Positions 55,321 through 64,000 of a stretch of 64,000 nt of DNA are shown one piece after another. The DNA lies in contig CACHJU010000005.1 in assembly GCA_902580225.1 (NCBI GenBank), positions 1 through 64,000 on the forward strand, in the 5' to 3' direction. The stretch is from an uncultured Verrucomicrobiota bacterium (GTDB taxonomy: Bacteria; Verrucomicrobiota; Verrucomicrobiia; Opitutales; Seribacteraceae). The notes beneath the pieces are model-generated. The model saw nothing but the letters and a program-made list of their open reading frames with translations. It was not told the DNA's origin and ran no database searches. Numbering within the stretch: the stretch's first letter is position 1; every line of letters begins with the position of its first letter. The translations under genes were made by a program, and so were the position numbers.

Positions 55321-56295
55321 CTAGAAGGTGGTATTTAAACCAAGAGCAAATCCACCATCTGCACTTTCAAAATCGAAGTCAGCAAAGGAACTTTTCGAGT
55401 CTCTTTTTGAATAGCTTCCAAAAAGGGTAACTTTAATGTATTCATCGATGGGGTAATCCACTTTTAAACTGAGGGAATGAATTAAATCTTCGCGTCCATC
55501 ATTTGTGGAGGGTGAATCTTCGGAGTATGTCTTGTAAGTAGCACCATAACGAGGAGAAATAATGAAGTTTTGATATAAATATTGGAGAGCATAAGATGCA
55601 GTCACATCAATATTGTCCAAATCATTTTTTTGAGAAATATTAAATGCACTGTCAGATGTAGAATCATGGAAACCACCAGATATATCAAAAATACCCATTA
55701 AATTTTCTCCTAAACCATGCAGCTTCATTGCACCAATGTAAGGATAGAATTCCATGTAAGTTTCTTCTTCGTTCACATCACTTTTATCCATAGCGTAACT
55801 GACACCAACACGGTACGCCCAACCATTACTATGTTGAGCTGAAAGCATCATGTATGCACTGGTGGAATCGAAATTAAATCCGTCAAGACCACTTTCGAGA
55901 TATTCCGTTTTTGTGTAACTTGCACCAATATATGGCGTAATCACTGCATCCTGAACTTCAATTGCTTGGAAGCTTGCCCCTGCGTAGGCTGTATTTAGCC
56001 ACATTGCAGTTTCAAAATAGGCGAGCTTGTCCCCAGCGGAAAAGGGATTATTTCTGTAAAGATATTTTGAATCGAACCCAGCAAAAGCAGAAATATTCTC
56101 AGTTTTCAGGAAAATAGGTCTTTGGGCACCAGCATCGCTAGCATCTATATTCGCGTTATTAGTATCTGCATTGGATATTGAAGCAGGAGGTTGATTATTT
56201 CTCTCAATTGTAGTTGCGTCAGGACCTGCTTGAGCAAACATTAGAGAGGGCAATGTAGCAAACAATGCTGCTATTCTTATATTTTTTACTTTCAT
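55321..56295 (-). CDS. outer-membrane beta-barrel protein
   Basis: 324 residues. The signal peptide (~1-21) ends 'LMFAQA', followed by a Pro/Asn linker. The rest is amphipathic beta strands with aromatic girdles ('NISAFAGFDSKYLYRNNPF', 'YMMLSAQHSNGWAYRVGVSYAM', 'YALQYLYQNFIISPRYGATYKT') and ends in Phe ('GLNTTF'), the BamA recognition signal. It is probably a 12-14 strand barrel. It lies 11 bp after the large repeat protein, so it could help export or display it, but no POTRA or secretion domain is visible. Confidence 0.75.
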   Translation of the reverse strand: MKVKNIRIAALFATLPSLMFAQAGPDATTIERNNQPPASISNADTNNANIDASDAGAQRPIFLKTENISAFAGFDSKYLYRNNPFSAGDKLAYFETAMWLNTAYAGASFQAIEVQDAVITPYIGASYTKTEYLESGLDGFNFDSTSAYMMLSAQHSNGWAYRVGVSYAMDKSDVNEEETYMEFYPYIGAMKLHGLGENLMGIFDISGGFHDSTSDSAFNISQKNDLDNIDVTASYALQYLYQNFIISPRYGATYKTYSEDSPSTNDGREDLIHSLSLKVDYPIDEYIKVTLFGSYSKRDSKSSFADFDFESADGGFALGLNTTF

Positions 56296-56306
56296 AGAAT
56301 TAAAAT

Positions 56307-59300
56307 TTAGAATTTCTTGACTTGTACTGCTGGAGTACCATTAGGAAGTACTTTATGTGTAGCGAACTTTCCAGGAATTCCATGAAAAGAACCTTGAGCA
56401 AGAGTATTACTTCCATGCTTAACATTGGTCATATTGACACCGCCTAAGATTGGAGTAGAGAAATTATTAAACCCGACGGTTCCGTCCCTACTTCTCAAAG
56501 TCACTTCAGAGGTGTTTGGAAATGTTACATTTCGCAAATTAACTGTCACTGCCTCCATGTAAACATCGTCTACCCTTCCTGTGATATTCAAACCGTTAAT
56601 TTGAATTAATTTATCAGCATAAAGATATATGTTATCAGGATCAGAGTTTTGCCCACCATTACCAACGGTAAATGTACTCGAATGACCGTCCGAAAGTCCA
56701 ATGTGTAATTCGTTTAATGTACCAATAGCAAGATTGCCTCCAGTTGATATGGAAACATTGACTAAACGCATAGTATCTTCTGAGCCTAAAGCAAGGTTAG
56801 CACCTTCATTATTGATGAAAACAACGCTTGGATTGCCGGTGTAATCAGCGGAATTAGCTGGAGAATATTCAGACCTAAAGTAAAGATCATCCGCTGCACC
56901 TAATACAAGGGCACCGTTTTCAGTTGTATTGGAATTTTTAATTCTTAGATTACCCTTGATGGTCATATCTTTTGCTGCACCTACAATAGCTAGTCTTCTA
57001 TCCCCTTTTGCTTCAAGAAAATCAGGAACAAATTTAGCATTTTTATTGAATGTGATGTTTGCACCTGGGCTAACTTCAATATTGGAAGTACTCACACTGA
57101 AGATGTTATTGCTTGTTTTAGATGGTCCGAAAGCTCGAGCGCCAAGTTTCGTAAGAAATTGTTGATAGTAACTTGTATTGGGCTGTACTTTGGAGCCTAA
57201 ACCAAAGGATTTATCAAAAGCTCTGAAATCAGTACCAAGAACTGCATCGGATAATTCCGATCCTTTACTTCCTAAAGCTCCATATTTTGCGAGGATTCGG
57301 ATCAATTCTGCATTGTATCCATTTGCTGAAAGGCTTGTGACAGTTAGACCACTAGGTAAATCTTCTTCTGTATTGAGAACGCGATCAGTTAACAACAATT
57401 CAGCAACTTTAACCGCGGATTCTAAAGCAGCTTGAAAACCATTAGCACCTGCAAGTGATTCATAGACTGTTCCTTTGGCTTTTGCATCAGTTTTAACTGC
57501 TTTGGCAGCAGTATCAATTTCAGCATTATCGGAATTCTTGGTGCCAGCAATTTGAGCCGCACCAGCATGATCATTAAGTGAAGTACCCGCTTCTCTAGCA
57601 ATCTTAAGATCGTCTTTAGTGCTAGTTCCAATAGCAGCGAGCGCGTCCCCAGTAAGAGCAACTGCGTCTTCGATGGAATATCCTGCTGCAACCGCTTTTG
57701 CTTTGTGTGCCGCATCTTCATGTACTTTTGAAATGTCGACGCTGGTTGCAATTGATTTGAGCTTTGTATGATCAAGTTCAGCAAAATTAGCTAAATCATC
57801 AGCTTTTATATTACTGACATTTGTTAGAATATCAGCAACATTCGCGGATGTGCCGGCAGTTTCTTTATAAGCATGTGCGACTTTTGCTTTGTGGCCAACA
57901 CTTGCGATGGCAGTTATATCAACTCCCGTAGCCATAGTAGCCATGTGGGTAGGATCAAACTCTTTTAGTGATGTTGTAAATTCTACGGTTATTGTGGTTT
58001 GGATATTAGTAACAATAGATGCAATGTCTACGCCAGTACCTCCAGCGTCGACATAGACTGATGCAAGCTCACCTTTTGTTGCGAAGTGTGATAAATCATC
58101 AGCTTTTAAACCTGCAGATAGGTCAGTTCCTTTGGCCATAGTTGCCATATGAGTAGGATCTAACTTTGCCAAGGCTTTTGTGTTATCAACATCCAAAGTA
58201 TTTGCTGTAGTAACAAAATCTTCGATTTTTACAGCGGAAAAGTCAAATTTACCAGATGCATCAGCAGCAGCAGTAGGTGCAGCAACTTTGGCGAATTCAA
58301 CCACGACTTCGGCTTTGGTAGCAAAATGAGTCAAATCATCAGTCTTTAAACCCGCAGATAAATCTGTGCCTTTAGCCATGGTGGCCATGTGTACAGGATC
58401 TAAATTAGCTAGTGCTTTGGTGCTATCAGTATCAAGAGTGTTCGCTGTAGATACGAAATCCTCAATTTTAATCGCAGAGAAATCAAATTTACCGGATGCA
58501 TCAGCAGCAGCAGTAGGTGCGGCAACTTTGGCGAATTCAACCACGACTTCGGCTTTGGTAGCAAAATGAGACAAGTCAGCAACTTTAAGTCCAGAAGTTA
58601 AATCAGTACCCTTTGCCATTGTAGCCATGTGAGTTGGATCTAAATTGGCTAAGGCCGCAGTATGGTCCGTATCAAGGGATGCGTGAACATTGGTAACGAA
58701 GTCATCAATTTTGATAGTTGAGAAATCAAGAGCGCCTGCTGCATCTGCAACGGCTGTTGGAACAGCGGCTTTCGCAAATTCAACCACAACTTCAGCTTTA
58801 GTCGCAAAATGTGTTAAAGTTGTCCCTACATTAATATCAGTTTTTGTGATATCAACTCCAGTAGCCATGGAAGCCATGTGAGTTGGGCTCAATTGCTGTA
58901 GGGCAGTCAAATGATCATCGTCCAAATTAGCATGTATATTTGTTGCGATAGCACCGAGGTCGACTTTAGAAAGATCAACAGTCCCTCCAGAAGTGGGAGC
59001 AGCAGCTTTCGCAAATTCGACGGTTACTTCTGCTTTAGTCGCGAATTTTTTAACCGATTTTTTGATAACAGAAGCATCAAAGGAAGCTGTAAGGTCAATT
59101 TTTTTATCGCCAGTACCTACAAGGGTTGTCATGTGAGATTTTTCAAGTGACTTGAGTGCTGTTAAGCTGTCCCCATCTAAACTACTGTGGAGATTATCAA
59201 CTAGAGATGTAAGTTTGGTGGTATCGAGAGTATCAAGGGAGGAACCGACCATGGCCGAGGTTACATCAACACGAGTTGCAAAGTTGTCTATTTTAGCAAT

Positions 59301-59816
59301 TCCATCACTTGCAAATGTTTTCATGTGAGACACATCTAACTTTCCAAGAGTGCTGATATGATCGGCAGTAAGGTTAGTAACAGTGGAATTAACAATGGTA
59401 GATAAATCTGCCGATGGGTTGATCGCCCTTCGTCCAACCGTGCTCGAATCACTTGCAACATTAGAATAAGCGTCAATTACATTAATATATGTTTTTAGTT
59501 GAGTAGCCCTTTCTGCTGCAGTGGTTGCTGTGAGTTTGTCTGTAATTAGCCTTAAGTTAGCAACACCTAAAGTGGCTGCTGCTGTTGAATCGACCCCAGA
59601 AGATGATAATTGGATGAGGGTATTACTTTCAATTCCTGATGAGATTGGTGCTGGAACGGTAGGAGGTAAAGTAATTTGATTGATGATTTCTTTATCTTCT
59701 TGCTCCTCAGATGATTCCTCAGATTCATCTGATGCAGATTCCTGCGCGTTAATATAAAGTGACGGGATAGCAAAGAATGCAACACCCATAAAGAGTAATT
59801 TTAGGTAATTTGACAT
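56307..59816 (-). CDS. large secreted repeat protein, adhesin-like
   Basis: 1169 residues from ATG 59816; the frame runs upstream into the tRNA-Leu, which cannot be coding. A signal peptide (~1-26) is followed by an acidic stretch. About a dozen repeats with the motif LDPTHMATMAxGTD...HFATKAEVVVEFA fill residues ~90-690, the best copies being exactly 80 residues long. The last ~300 residues are beta-rich ('GNLRIKN', 'NLALGSEDTMRL', 'VTLRSRDGTVGF'), as in filamentous-haemagglutinin-like beta-helices. No Cys is present. It is probably exported and displayed; function and partner are unknown. Confidence 0.75.
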   Translation of the reverse strand: MSNYLKLLFMGVAFFAIPSLYINAQESASDESEESSEEQEDKEIINQITLPPTVPAPISSGIESNTLIQLSSSGVDSTAAATLGVANLRLITDKLTATTAAERATQLKTYINVIDAYSNVASDSSTVGRRAINPSADLSTIVNSTVTNLTADHISTLGKLDVSHMKTFASDGIAKIDNFATRVDVTSAMVGSSLDTLDTTKLTSLVDNLHSSLDGDSLTALKSLEKSHMTTLVGTGDKKIDLTASFDASVIKKSVKKFATKAEVTVEFAKAAAPTSGGTVDLSKVDLGAIATNIHANLDDDHLTALQQLSPTHMASMATGVDITKTDINVGTTLTHFATKAEVVVEFAKAAVPTAVADAAGALDFSTIKIDDFVTNVHASLDTDHTAALANLDPTHMATMAKGTDLTSGLKVADLSHFATKAEVVVEFAKVAAPTAAADASGKFDFSAIKIEDFVSTANTLDTDSTKALANLDPVHMATMAKGTDLSAGLKTDDLTHFATKAEVVVEFAKVAAPTAAADASGKFDFSAVKIEDFVTTANTLDVDNTKALAKLDPTHMATMAKGTDLSAGLKADDLSHFATKGELASVYVDAGGTGVDIASIVTNIQTTITVEFTTSLKEFDPTHMATMATGVDITAIASVGHKAKVAHAYKETAGTSANVADILTNVSNIKADDLANFAELDHTKLKSIATSVDISKVHEDAAHKAKAVAAGYSIEDAVALTGDALAAIGTSTKDDLKIAREAGTSLNDHAGAAQIAGTKNSDNAEIDTAAKAVKTDAKAKGTVYESLAGANGFQAALESAVKVAELLLTDRVLNTEEDLPSGLTVTSLSANGYNAELIRILAKYGALGSKGSELSDAVLGTDFRAFDKSFGLGSKVQPNTSYYQQFLTKLGARAFGPSKTSNNIFSVSTSNIEVSPGANITFNKNAKFVPDFLEAKGDRRLAIVGAAKDMTIKGNLRIKNSNTTENGALVLGAADDLYFRSEYSPANSADYTGNPSVVFINNEGANLALGSEDTMRLVNVSISTGGNLAIGTLNELHIGLSDGHSSTFTVGNGGQNSDPDNIYLYADKLIQINGLNITGRVDDVYMEAVTVNLRNVTFPNTSEVTLRSRDGTVGFNNFSTPILGGVNMTNVKHGSNTLAQGSFHGIPGKFATHKVLPNGTPAVQVKKF
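58100..58830 (-). repeat. 240-bp in-frame tandem repeats
   Basis: Three near-identical units of 240 bp (80 codons) in the large repeat protein. The anchor encoding HMATMA recurs near 58136, 58376 and 58616. A ~70-base part differs by only about one base between the units at 58257 and 58497. More divergent copies extend both ways (near 57936, 58865, 59130, 59325). Confidence 0.85.
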
Positions 59817-59889
59817 GATGGAATGTGGTGGTTGAAATAGTTTAATATTTTTTTTTACTTCCCTATGCAAGTTAATAAGATAAAATTTT

Positions 59890-59976
59890 TGGTGCCGAGA
59901 GCGAGACTTGAACTCGCACATTCTTTCGAATACTAGAACCTGAATCTAGCGCGTCTACCAATTCCGCCACCCCGGC
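59890..59976 (-). tRNA. tRNA-Leu (anticodon CAG)
   Basis: A minus-strand class II tRNA. Acceptor GCCGGGG pairs with TCTCGGC (two G-T pairs), anticodon stem CTAGA/TCTAG has loop TTCAGGT (anticodon CAG, Leu), and there is a long variable arm. The T-loop is GAGTTCAAGTCTC-like. The CCA is encoded. It lies 74 bp upstream of the large repeat protein gene. Confidence 0.93.
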
Positions 59977-60035
59977 GGGTAACAAATATAATATTTATGT
60001 TAAGCATCAGGTTTGTGCGAGGTAAAAAACGAAAC

Positions 60036-60719
60036 TTATTGATTTTTTTTCCATTTAGGAATGATTAAAGGATTATTTCTTTTGCCATTTGGCTGTCTCG
60101 ATAGGAAAGGATCATTTTCAAGAGTTTCTTCTGGTTCAAGGATATCTAACGGATCAAAGATGTGGGAGATCCGCCGAGGAACTTGACATAATATTTGGTC
60201 AATAGGAGGCGTTTTCTTTTTGGATAAAATAAATGTTTCCATCGGATAACGCATGTTTTTATAACGATCAACTAATAAATTCAATGCTTTAGTGTTTTTG
60301 TTATTTCTATTTGAAAAGCAAAAAACATCTGAAAAATGAGCACAGGCATCTATCCAATTAAGAATCTTTTTATCAGTCTTTTCTAAATAATCTAAATTAA
60401 AAAAGCTAAGAATTCTTCCAATGTTCAATCCATCCCTGCGATCTAGAAAATGTTTTAAGGATTCAATTTGTTCGGCAAGGTCAAGTTTATTTGAGAAAAA
60501 AAGGAACCATTCGTCAATACTTTCTTCCACCAAGTTTTGAATGATAAATTCTTTATTTTTCCATTCCCAATGAGTACAGTAAAAATTCTCGGAATTTAAA
60601 TCTTTGGGAAGAAGAAAGGGAGTGCCCGATCTGGCACCGATAGTTTCTACAGCGTGATGAAGGGTAGATCTGCGGCTGGATTCAGGTGTTCCTATAACAG
60701 CATGTAGAATGCCTTTCAT
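60036..60719 (-). CDS. unknown protein with degenerate P-loop-like N-terminus
   Basis: 227 residues. The start 'LHAVIGTPESSRRSTL' resembles the strand and phosphate loop of a P-loop NTPase (GxPxSGKST) but lacks the lysine, so nucleotide binding is doubtful. The rest is mixed and Trp-rich with a basic tail. It shares no gap with aroC: its start is the base next to the aroC stop, so the two are translationally linked. It may be a lineage-specific partner of aroC or an unrelated regulator. I do not recognise the family. Confidence 0.55.
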   Translation of the reverse strand: MKGILHAVIGTPESSRRSTLHHAVETIGARSGTPFLLPKDLNSENFYCTHWEWKNKEFIIQNLVEESIDEWFLFFSNKLDLAEQIESLKHFLDRRDGLNIGRILSFFNLDYLEKTDKKILNWIDACAHFSDVFCFSNRNNKNTKALNLLVDRYKNMRYPMETFILSKKKTPPIDQILCQVPRRISHIFDPLDILEPEETLENDPFLSRQPNGKRNNPLIIPKWKKNQ

Positions 60720-61814
60720 TTAAATTTGAAAAGGAAAAGAATCGCATTGTGCATGATGCCGCATTCGGTGATCAACTAAAACCAGTGCACTCATGGCCTC
60801 GACAATAGGAACTGCACGAGGTAATACACAAGGGTCATGTCTTCCCCGTCCCATAAGTTCAGTTTCTTGATCCTGATCGTCGACCGTTTTTTGATTTTGC
60901 AAGACCGTTGCAGTGGGTTTAAAGGCAATACGAAAATATAATTCCTCTCCGTTCGTTATCCCACCTTGAACGCCTCCGGAACGATTAGATTTTGTCCTAA
61001 CTTTACTATCTCGAATTTCAAAGGCGTCATTATGTTCTGACCCTTTTAAGAAAGTTCCTGAAAATCCACTTCCAATTTCAAATCCTTTTGTAGCCGGAAG
61101 AGAAAGCATTGCTTTAGCAAGATCAGCTTCAACACGGTCGAAAACTGGTGATCCCCAGCCTACCGGTAACCCATTTATTCGGCATACTATAGAACCACCA
61201 ACTGAATCGCCTTCTTTTTTGGCGTTTAAGATACATTTCTCCATTAGGGCAGCGGTTTTTAGATCTGGGCAACGGGTAGGGGAAGATTCTATCTCATCAG
61301 AAGTCGGAACATTTTTTAACTCGGGTGCTTGAATATCGTGAATTCGTTCTACATATGTTGTAATTACAACTTGATCATAAGAAAGTATTTTTTGAGCAAC
61401 TGCACCTGCTGCTACCCGAGCAATGGTTTCTCTTGCTGATGATCGGCCACCCCCTTCATGATTTCGAATACCATATTTCTTTTGATATGTATAATCCGCG
61501 TGTGAAGGACGAAATTTCATTTTCATTTCGTCATAGGCTTGTGGACGTGCGTCCTTGTTTCGAACTAACATCGCAATTGGAGTGCCTATAGTTTTACCTT
61601 TAAATACGCCAGAAAGAATTTCAACCTGATCCGATTCTTTTCTTGGAGTAGTTAATTTACTTTGACCAGGTCGTCTGCGGTCAAGGGCGGGTTGAATATC
61701 CTCAACGGAGAGGGGTAGTTTTGGAGGGCACCCATCCAAGACAAGACCTATTCCACCTCCGTGACTTTCTCCCCAGGAAGAGAATTGAAAGAGCGAACCA
61801 AAAGAATTTCCCAT
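60720..61814 (-). CDS. aroC: chorismate synthase
   Basis: 364 residues. N-terminal '[11 protein letters not shown]' and '[24 protein letters not shown]', central '[30 protein letters not shown]' and C-terminal '[10 protein letters not shown]' are diagnostic. It makes chorismate, the branch point to aromatic amino acids, folate and menaquinone (compare menF at 41403). It uses reduced FMN, made here by RibF. It starts at ATG 61814. Confidence 0.96.
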   Translation of the reverse strand: MGNSFGSLFQFSSWGESHGGGIGLVLDGCPPKLPLSVEDIQPALDRRRPGQSKLTTPRKESDQVEILSGVFKGKTIGTPIAMLVRNKDARPQAYDEMKMKFRPSHADYTYQKKYGIRNHEGGGRSSARETIARVAAGAVAQKILSYDQVVITTYVERIHDIQAPELKNVPTSDEIESSPTRCPDLKTAALMEKCILNAKKEGDSVGGSIVCRINGLPVGWGSPVFDRVEADLAKAMLSLPATKGFEIGSGFSGTFLKGSEHNDAFEIRDSKVRTKSNRSGGVQGGITNGEELYFRIAFKPTATVLQNQKTVDDQDQETELMGRGRHDPCVLPRAVPIVEAMSALVLVDHRMRHHAQCDSFPFQI

Positions 61815-61940
61815 ACAAATATTACAACTTTATCGAGGAAGAAAACGCAAAACTAAAAGAAGGTTTTGATTCATATAGTGGAAATGCAATTAAGATTGTT
61901 TTGGGTTGCATTAAATATTCTCTTATTTAAGTTTAAATAT

Positions 61941-62036
61941 GGTCGGGTCCCATGCGACAACGATTGGATGAACCCCGTCAGGTCCGGAAGGAAGCAGCGG
62001 TAATCACAATTGGCGTGTGCTGTGGGGTGCCTGGCC
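61941..62036 (+). ncRNA. ffs: signal recognition particle RNA (4.5S type)
   Basis: A bacterial short SRP RNA. The conserved apical part 'CAGGTCCGGAAGGAAGCAG' is at 61979-61997, with GGAA tetraloop context and paired flanks. The long outer helix closes between the 5' GGTCGGGT and the 3' GCCTGGCC. A T-run follows at once (62037-62042). It pairs with Ffh to target membrane proteins. It lies between the divergent aroC and dnaX genes. Confidence 0.93.
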
Positions 62037-62042
62037 TTTTTT
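62037..62042 (+). terminator. T-run terminator of SRP RNA
   Basis: Six T residues directly after the closing SRP helix, a normal intrinsic end for this RNA. Confidence 0.6.
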
Positions 62043-62140
62043 AATTTCATTTTTCTCTTATAAAAACGAAAAGATTTTAATAATTAATAAGTTTCGCTTG
62101 CCTGAGTTTGCTATCGTGGCAAGAAAAGAATGTTTTCAAA

Positions 62141-63619
62141 ATGAATAATGCCTATAAAGTAATTGCAAGAAGATGGCGTCCGAAACAGTTTTCTGAATTG
62201 GTGGGGCAGGATCATGTCGTGCAAACATTGGGTAATGCTATAAATATGTCCAGAATTGCTCATGCTTATCTTTTTGTAGGTCCCCGAGGAACTGGTAAAA
62301 CCACTTCCGCCCGGTTATTTGCGAAGTCCTTGAATTGGGAAAATGGTCCATCTCTTGAAGTTCCAGAAGATTCTGACATTGGAAATGCTATTATGGAGGG
62401 TAGGTGTTTAGATGTTATTGAGATTGATGGTGCTTCCAATAACTCAGTAGATCAAGTGCGTGATTTGCGAGACGAATGTCAATATGCACCCGCTCAATGT
62501 AGGTATAAAATATATGTTATTGATGAAGTTCATATGCTTAGTCAGCAGGCATTTAATGCATTACTTAAAACTCTTGAAGAACCTCCTCCTCATGTGAAGT
62601 TTGTTTTTGCAACGACTGAATCCCATAAGGTTCTGCCCACGATCGTTTCGCGGTGTCAGCGTTTTGAGTTTAGATCCATTCCCGCACCTTTGATTGTAAA
62701 AAAGTTGAAAGAAATCTGTGTGGCTGAATCCATTGAGGTTGAAACCGAGGCAATCGAAGCTATTGCGAGGATGGCAATGGGTGGAATGCGTGATGCACAA
62801 AGTGTTTTGGATCAAATGATTTCTTTTTGTGGTAAAACAATTTCACAAAATGATGTACTTGAAGTATACGGATTGGCTTCGAAAGAAAGAATAGGGAAAC
62901 TTGCTGATTTTATAAATATTGCCGATTATAACTCCATAATTCAATACACTGATGCATTTTCTGCTGAAGGGTTGGATTTCTATCGTGCGTTGCTAGACTT
63001 ATCAGATGCATTTAGGGAATTGATGCTTGATATATTGCGGAACAATGAGACACCTACAAATTATTTCCCTGAACAGTGCGTTCGTATTCTTGATGTGCTT
63101 CGTCAAGGTGAGGATTTAGTTAGAATGGGACTTTCCGAGAAAACGAATTTTGAGGTAACCTTATTTCGTGCTGTTGAAGCAGGCCGAAGTCGTTCAATCG
63201 ACCAAGTAATAGGTAAGATTTCTGGAATGATTCCAAATGATTTAAAAAAAAAAGATGATTTAAATAAACAATCAGTTTCGTCACTTGATACTCAAAACTT
63301 AGTCGAGGAGAAATTTATTCATCCAAAATCTTCTAAAACTAAACTTGTCGAAGATTTGATCTTGGAAGAACCTGTATCGATTCAATCAATTAATAGTAAC
63401 AAATTTGAAAATATTTCTTCCACTGAAGTGGTAAATGAAACTGAGGTAATAGAAAAGAATTCTGAGGAAAAAGACGAAGAACCTATGCAACTTTTAGATC
63501 GAACAAAAATTGAGATAAAAATTGCTGAATTACCGGATGGAATTCGGGGAGTTTTGGAAGAAAAATTTCAGGCTGATTTTGTATCTGTTGAAAAGATAGA
63601 TAAGGAAAAATTAATCTGA
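62141..63619 (+). CDS. dnaX: DNA polymerase III subunit tau/gamma (DnaX) with A10 slippage site
   Basis: 492 residues from ATG 62141; the frame opens at TTG 62108, but '[13 protein letters not shown]' is the family start. Walker A is '[12 protein letters not shown]', Walker B 'VIDEVHML', and the SRC arginine-finger motif is 'VSRCQRF'. The four zinc-binding cysteines normal between Walker A and '[11 protein letters not shown]' are replaced by a Pro/Asp/Glu stretch. An A10 run at 63244-63253 falls at codons 368-371, the end of domain III. Slippage by one base either way meets a stop within six codons, giving a gamma-like ~372-residue product. The tau C-terminus is short and acidic. Confidence 0.94.
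   Translation: MNNAYKVIARRWRPKQFSELVGQDHVVQTLGNAINMSRIAHAYLFVGPRGTGKTTSARLFAKSLNWENGPSLEVPEDSDIGNAIMEGRCLDVIEIDGASNNSVDQVRDLRDECQYAPAQCRYKIYVIDEVHMLSQQAFNALLKTLEEPPPHVKFVFATTESHKVLPTIVSRCQRFEFRSIPAPLIVKKLKEICVAESIEVETEAIEAIARMAMGGMRDAQSVLDQMISFCGKTISQNDVLEVYGLASKERIGKLADFINIADYNSIIQYTDAFSAEGLDFYRALLDLSDAFRELMLDILRNNETPTNYFPEQCVRILDVLRQGEDLVRMGLSEKTNFEVTLFRAVEAGRSRSIDQVIGKISGMIPNDLKKKDDLNKQSVSSLDTQNLVEEKFIHPKSSKTKLVEDLILEEPVSIQSINSNKFENISSTEVVNETEVIEKNSEEKDEEPMQLLDRTKIEIKIAELPDGIRGVLEEKFQADFVSVEKIDKEKLI
63244..63253 (+). promoter_or_regulatory. A10 slippage (frameshift) site in dnaX
   Basis: Ten consecutive A in the frame TTA-AAA-AAA-AAA-GAT. A -1 ribosomal shift or an added A leads to AGA-TGA (stop at 63256-63258). 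A lost A leads to AAG-ATG-ATT-TAA (stop at 63261-63263). No convincing stimulatory hairpin is seen downstream, so transcriptional slippage is more likely than an E. coli-type ribosomal shift. Confidence 0.6.
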
Positions 63620-63637
63620 TTTTACTTTTTTATTAAA

Positions 63638-64000
63638 TTACGAACTTGGGTCAATAATCCACCCAAATTCATCTTCTCGTATCCATCCTTTCTTTTTTCC
63701 ATCGGTGCTTTTAGCAAGATACCATGTTTTCCCATTTGAAATTTGAAATGATTTATTAGTTCCGTCATTTCCGAGTTGAATAATAAGACTTTCGCCAGGA
63801 ATTATATTTGTATTTGCAGAATTAGACTCACCTGCAAATCGCCTCAGAGGAATTGATTTAGAATGATTATTTTCAATTGAGGACAAGTGTGAGATGACTT
63901 CTCGTCCGAGTTCAGATTTTTGATTTAGGGATAAATTCGTAGCAAAGCAACAAAGAAAAAAAGCAAATATCCAACAAAATAAAAAATAAAAGAATGGCTT
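63638..64000 (-). CDS. secreted SH3-like domain protein, 5' end cut by window
   Basis: 121 residues are visible and the start lies beyond the right edge. The first visible residues form a signal peptide (Lys, then a Phe/Leu/Cys-rich core from 'KPFFYFLF' to 'LCCFA'). The C-terminal ~65 residues look like a bacterial SH3 domain ('KTWYLAKSTDGKKKGWIREDEFGWI'). Such domains bind peptidoglycan or other envelope parts. An internal TTG at 63886 would give only 82 residues and lose the signal peptide, so I prefer the longer frame. Convergent with dnaX. Confidence 0.65.
   Translation of the reverse strand, partial: KPFFYFLFCWIFAFFLCCFATNLSLNQKSELGREVISHLSSIENNHSKSIPLRRFAGESNSANTNIIPGESLIIQLGNDGTNKSFQISNGKTWYLAKSTDGKKKGWIREDEFGWIIDPSS

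Noticed and set aside
59817-59921. N-terminal extension of the large repeat protein to 59921
   Set aside because: The extension runs into the tRNA-Leu gene and lacks a signal peptide; ATG 59816 gives a normal signal peptide.

Overview
The window is AT-rich bacterial chromosome. It most likely comes from a marine member of Verrucomicrobiota, Opitutales/Puniceicoccales-like. That placement is inferred from several traits: an ECF sigma factor of the Verrucomicrobium/Rhodopirellula type paired with a FecR-LamG membrane protein, the long form of IspG, a DnaX without the usual zinc cysteines, SHD1- and SUMF1-type secreted proteins, and the gene order uppS-cdsA-dxr-rseP-ispG. It is not proven by any marker gene here. 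All three tRNAs encode their CCA end. No complete phage, IS element, integrase or CRISPR array was seen.

Layout. 0-4.4 kb: the end of a thioredoxin-domain protein, then a basic unknown protein, an ECF sigma factor and a FecR-LamG protein in one operon. 4.4-12.6 kb: housekeeping genes, namely a MidA-like methyltransferase, a C-terminal processing protease, tsaD, sulfite reductase cysI, a SpoU methyltransferase, a small membrane protein, a Nudix hydrolase, a GNAT acetyltransferase and a TPR protein. 12.7-25.9 kb: an accessory stretch of orphan and secreted proteins (YwqK/MORN, M14 peptidase, two paralogous Ig-domain proteins, a YHYH protein, an SHD1-FecR-SUMF1 protein, a Kelch-Ig-LamG protein). 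It has long intergenic gaps, a candidate structured small RNA and two broken copies of a TPR gene, and it ends at tRNA-Gly.

26-33.2 kb (minus strand): an isoprenoid and envelope operon (uppS, cdsA, dxr, rseP, ispG, inositol monophosphatase). 33.3-38.9 kb (plus): phhB, an MFS-PlsC fusion that ends in a shrunken acyl-ACP-synthetase-like tail, nrnA, truB, ribF. 38.9-48.8 kb (minus): a MutM-like glycosylase, menD, menF, yidD, thrS, and metH with a strong palindrome at its start. 49-53.5 kb (plus): tRNA-Pro, a cupin, a 2OG-Fe(II) oxygenase, and korA-korB with a small membrane protein. 53.7-60 kb (minus): a surface-protein cluster made of a 1169-residue repeat protein, an outer-membrane barrel protein, a FecR-like protein and a Sel1/MORN protein, next to tRNA-Leu. 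60-64 kb: aroC with an unknown partner, SRP RNA, dnaX with an A10 slippage site, and the end of a secreted SH3-like protein.

How it fits together: menF-menD (menaquinone), korA-korB (ferredoxin-dependent 2-oxoacid metabolism), cysI (sulfide), aroC (chorismate, the MenF substrate) and the MEP-pathway genes describe a respiring, largely autotrophic-for-cofactors bacterium. The most unusual material is the 12.7-25.9 kb accessory stretch, the 54-60 kb surface cluster and the dnaX slippage site. Functions come from recognisable motifs and domain order only; no database search was run.
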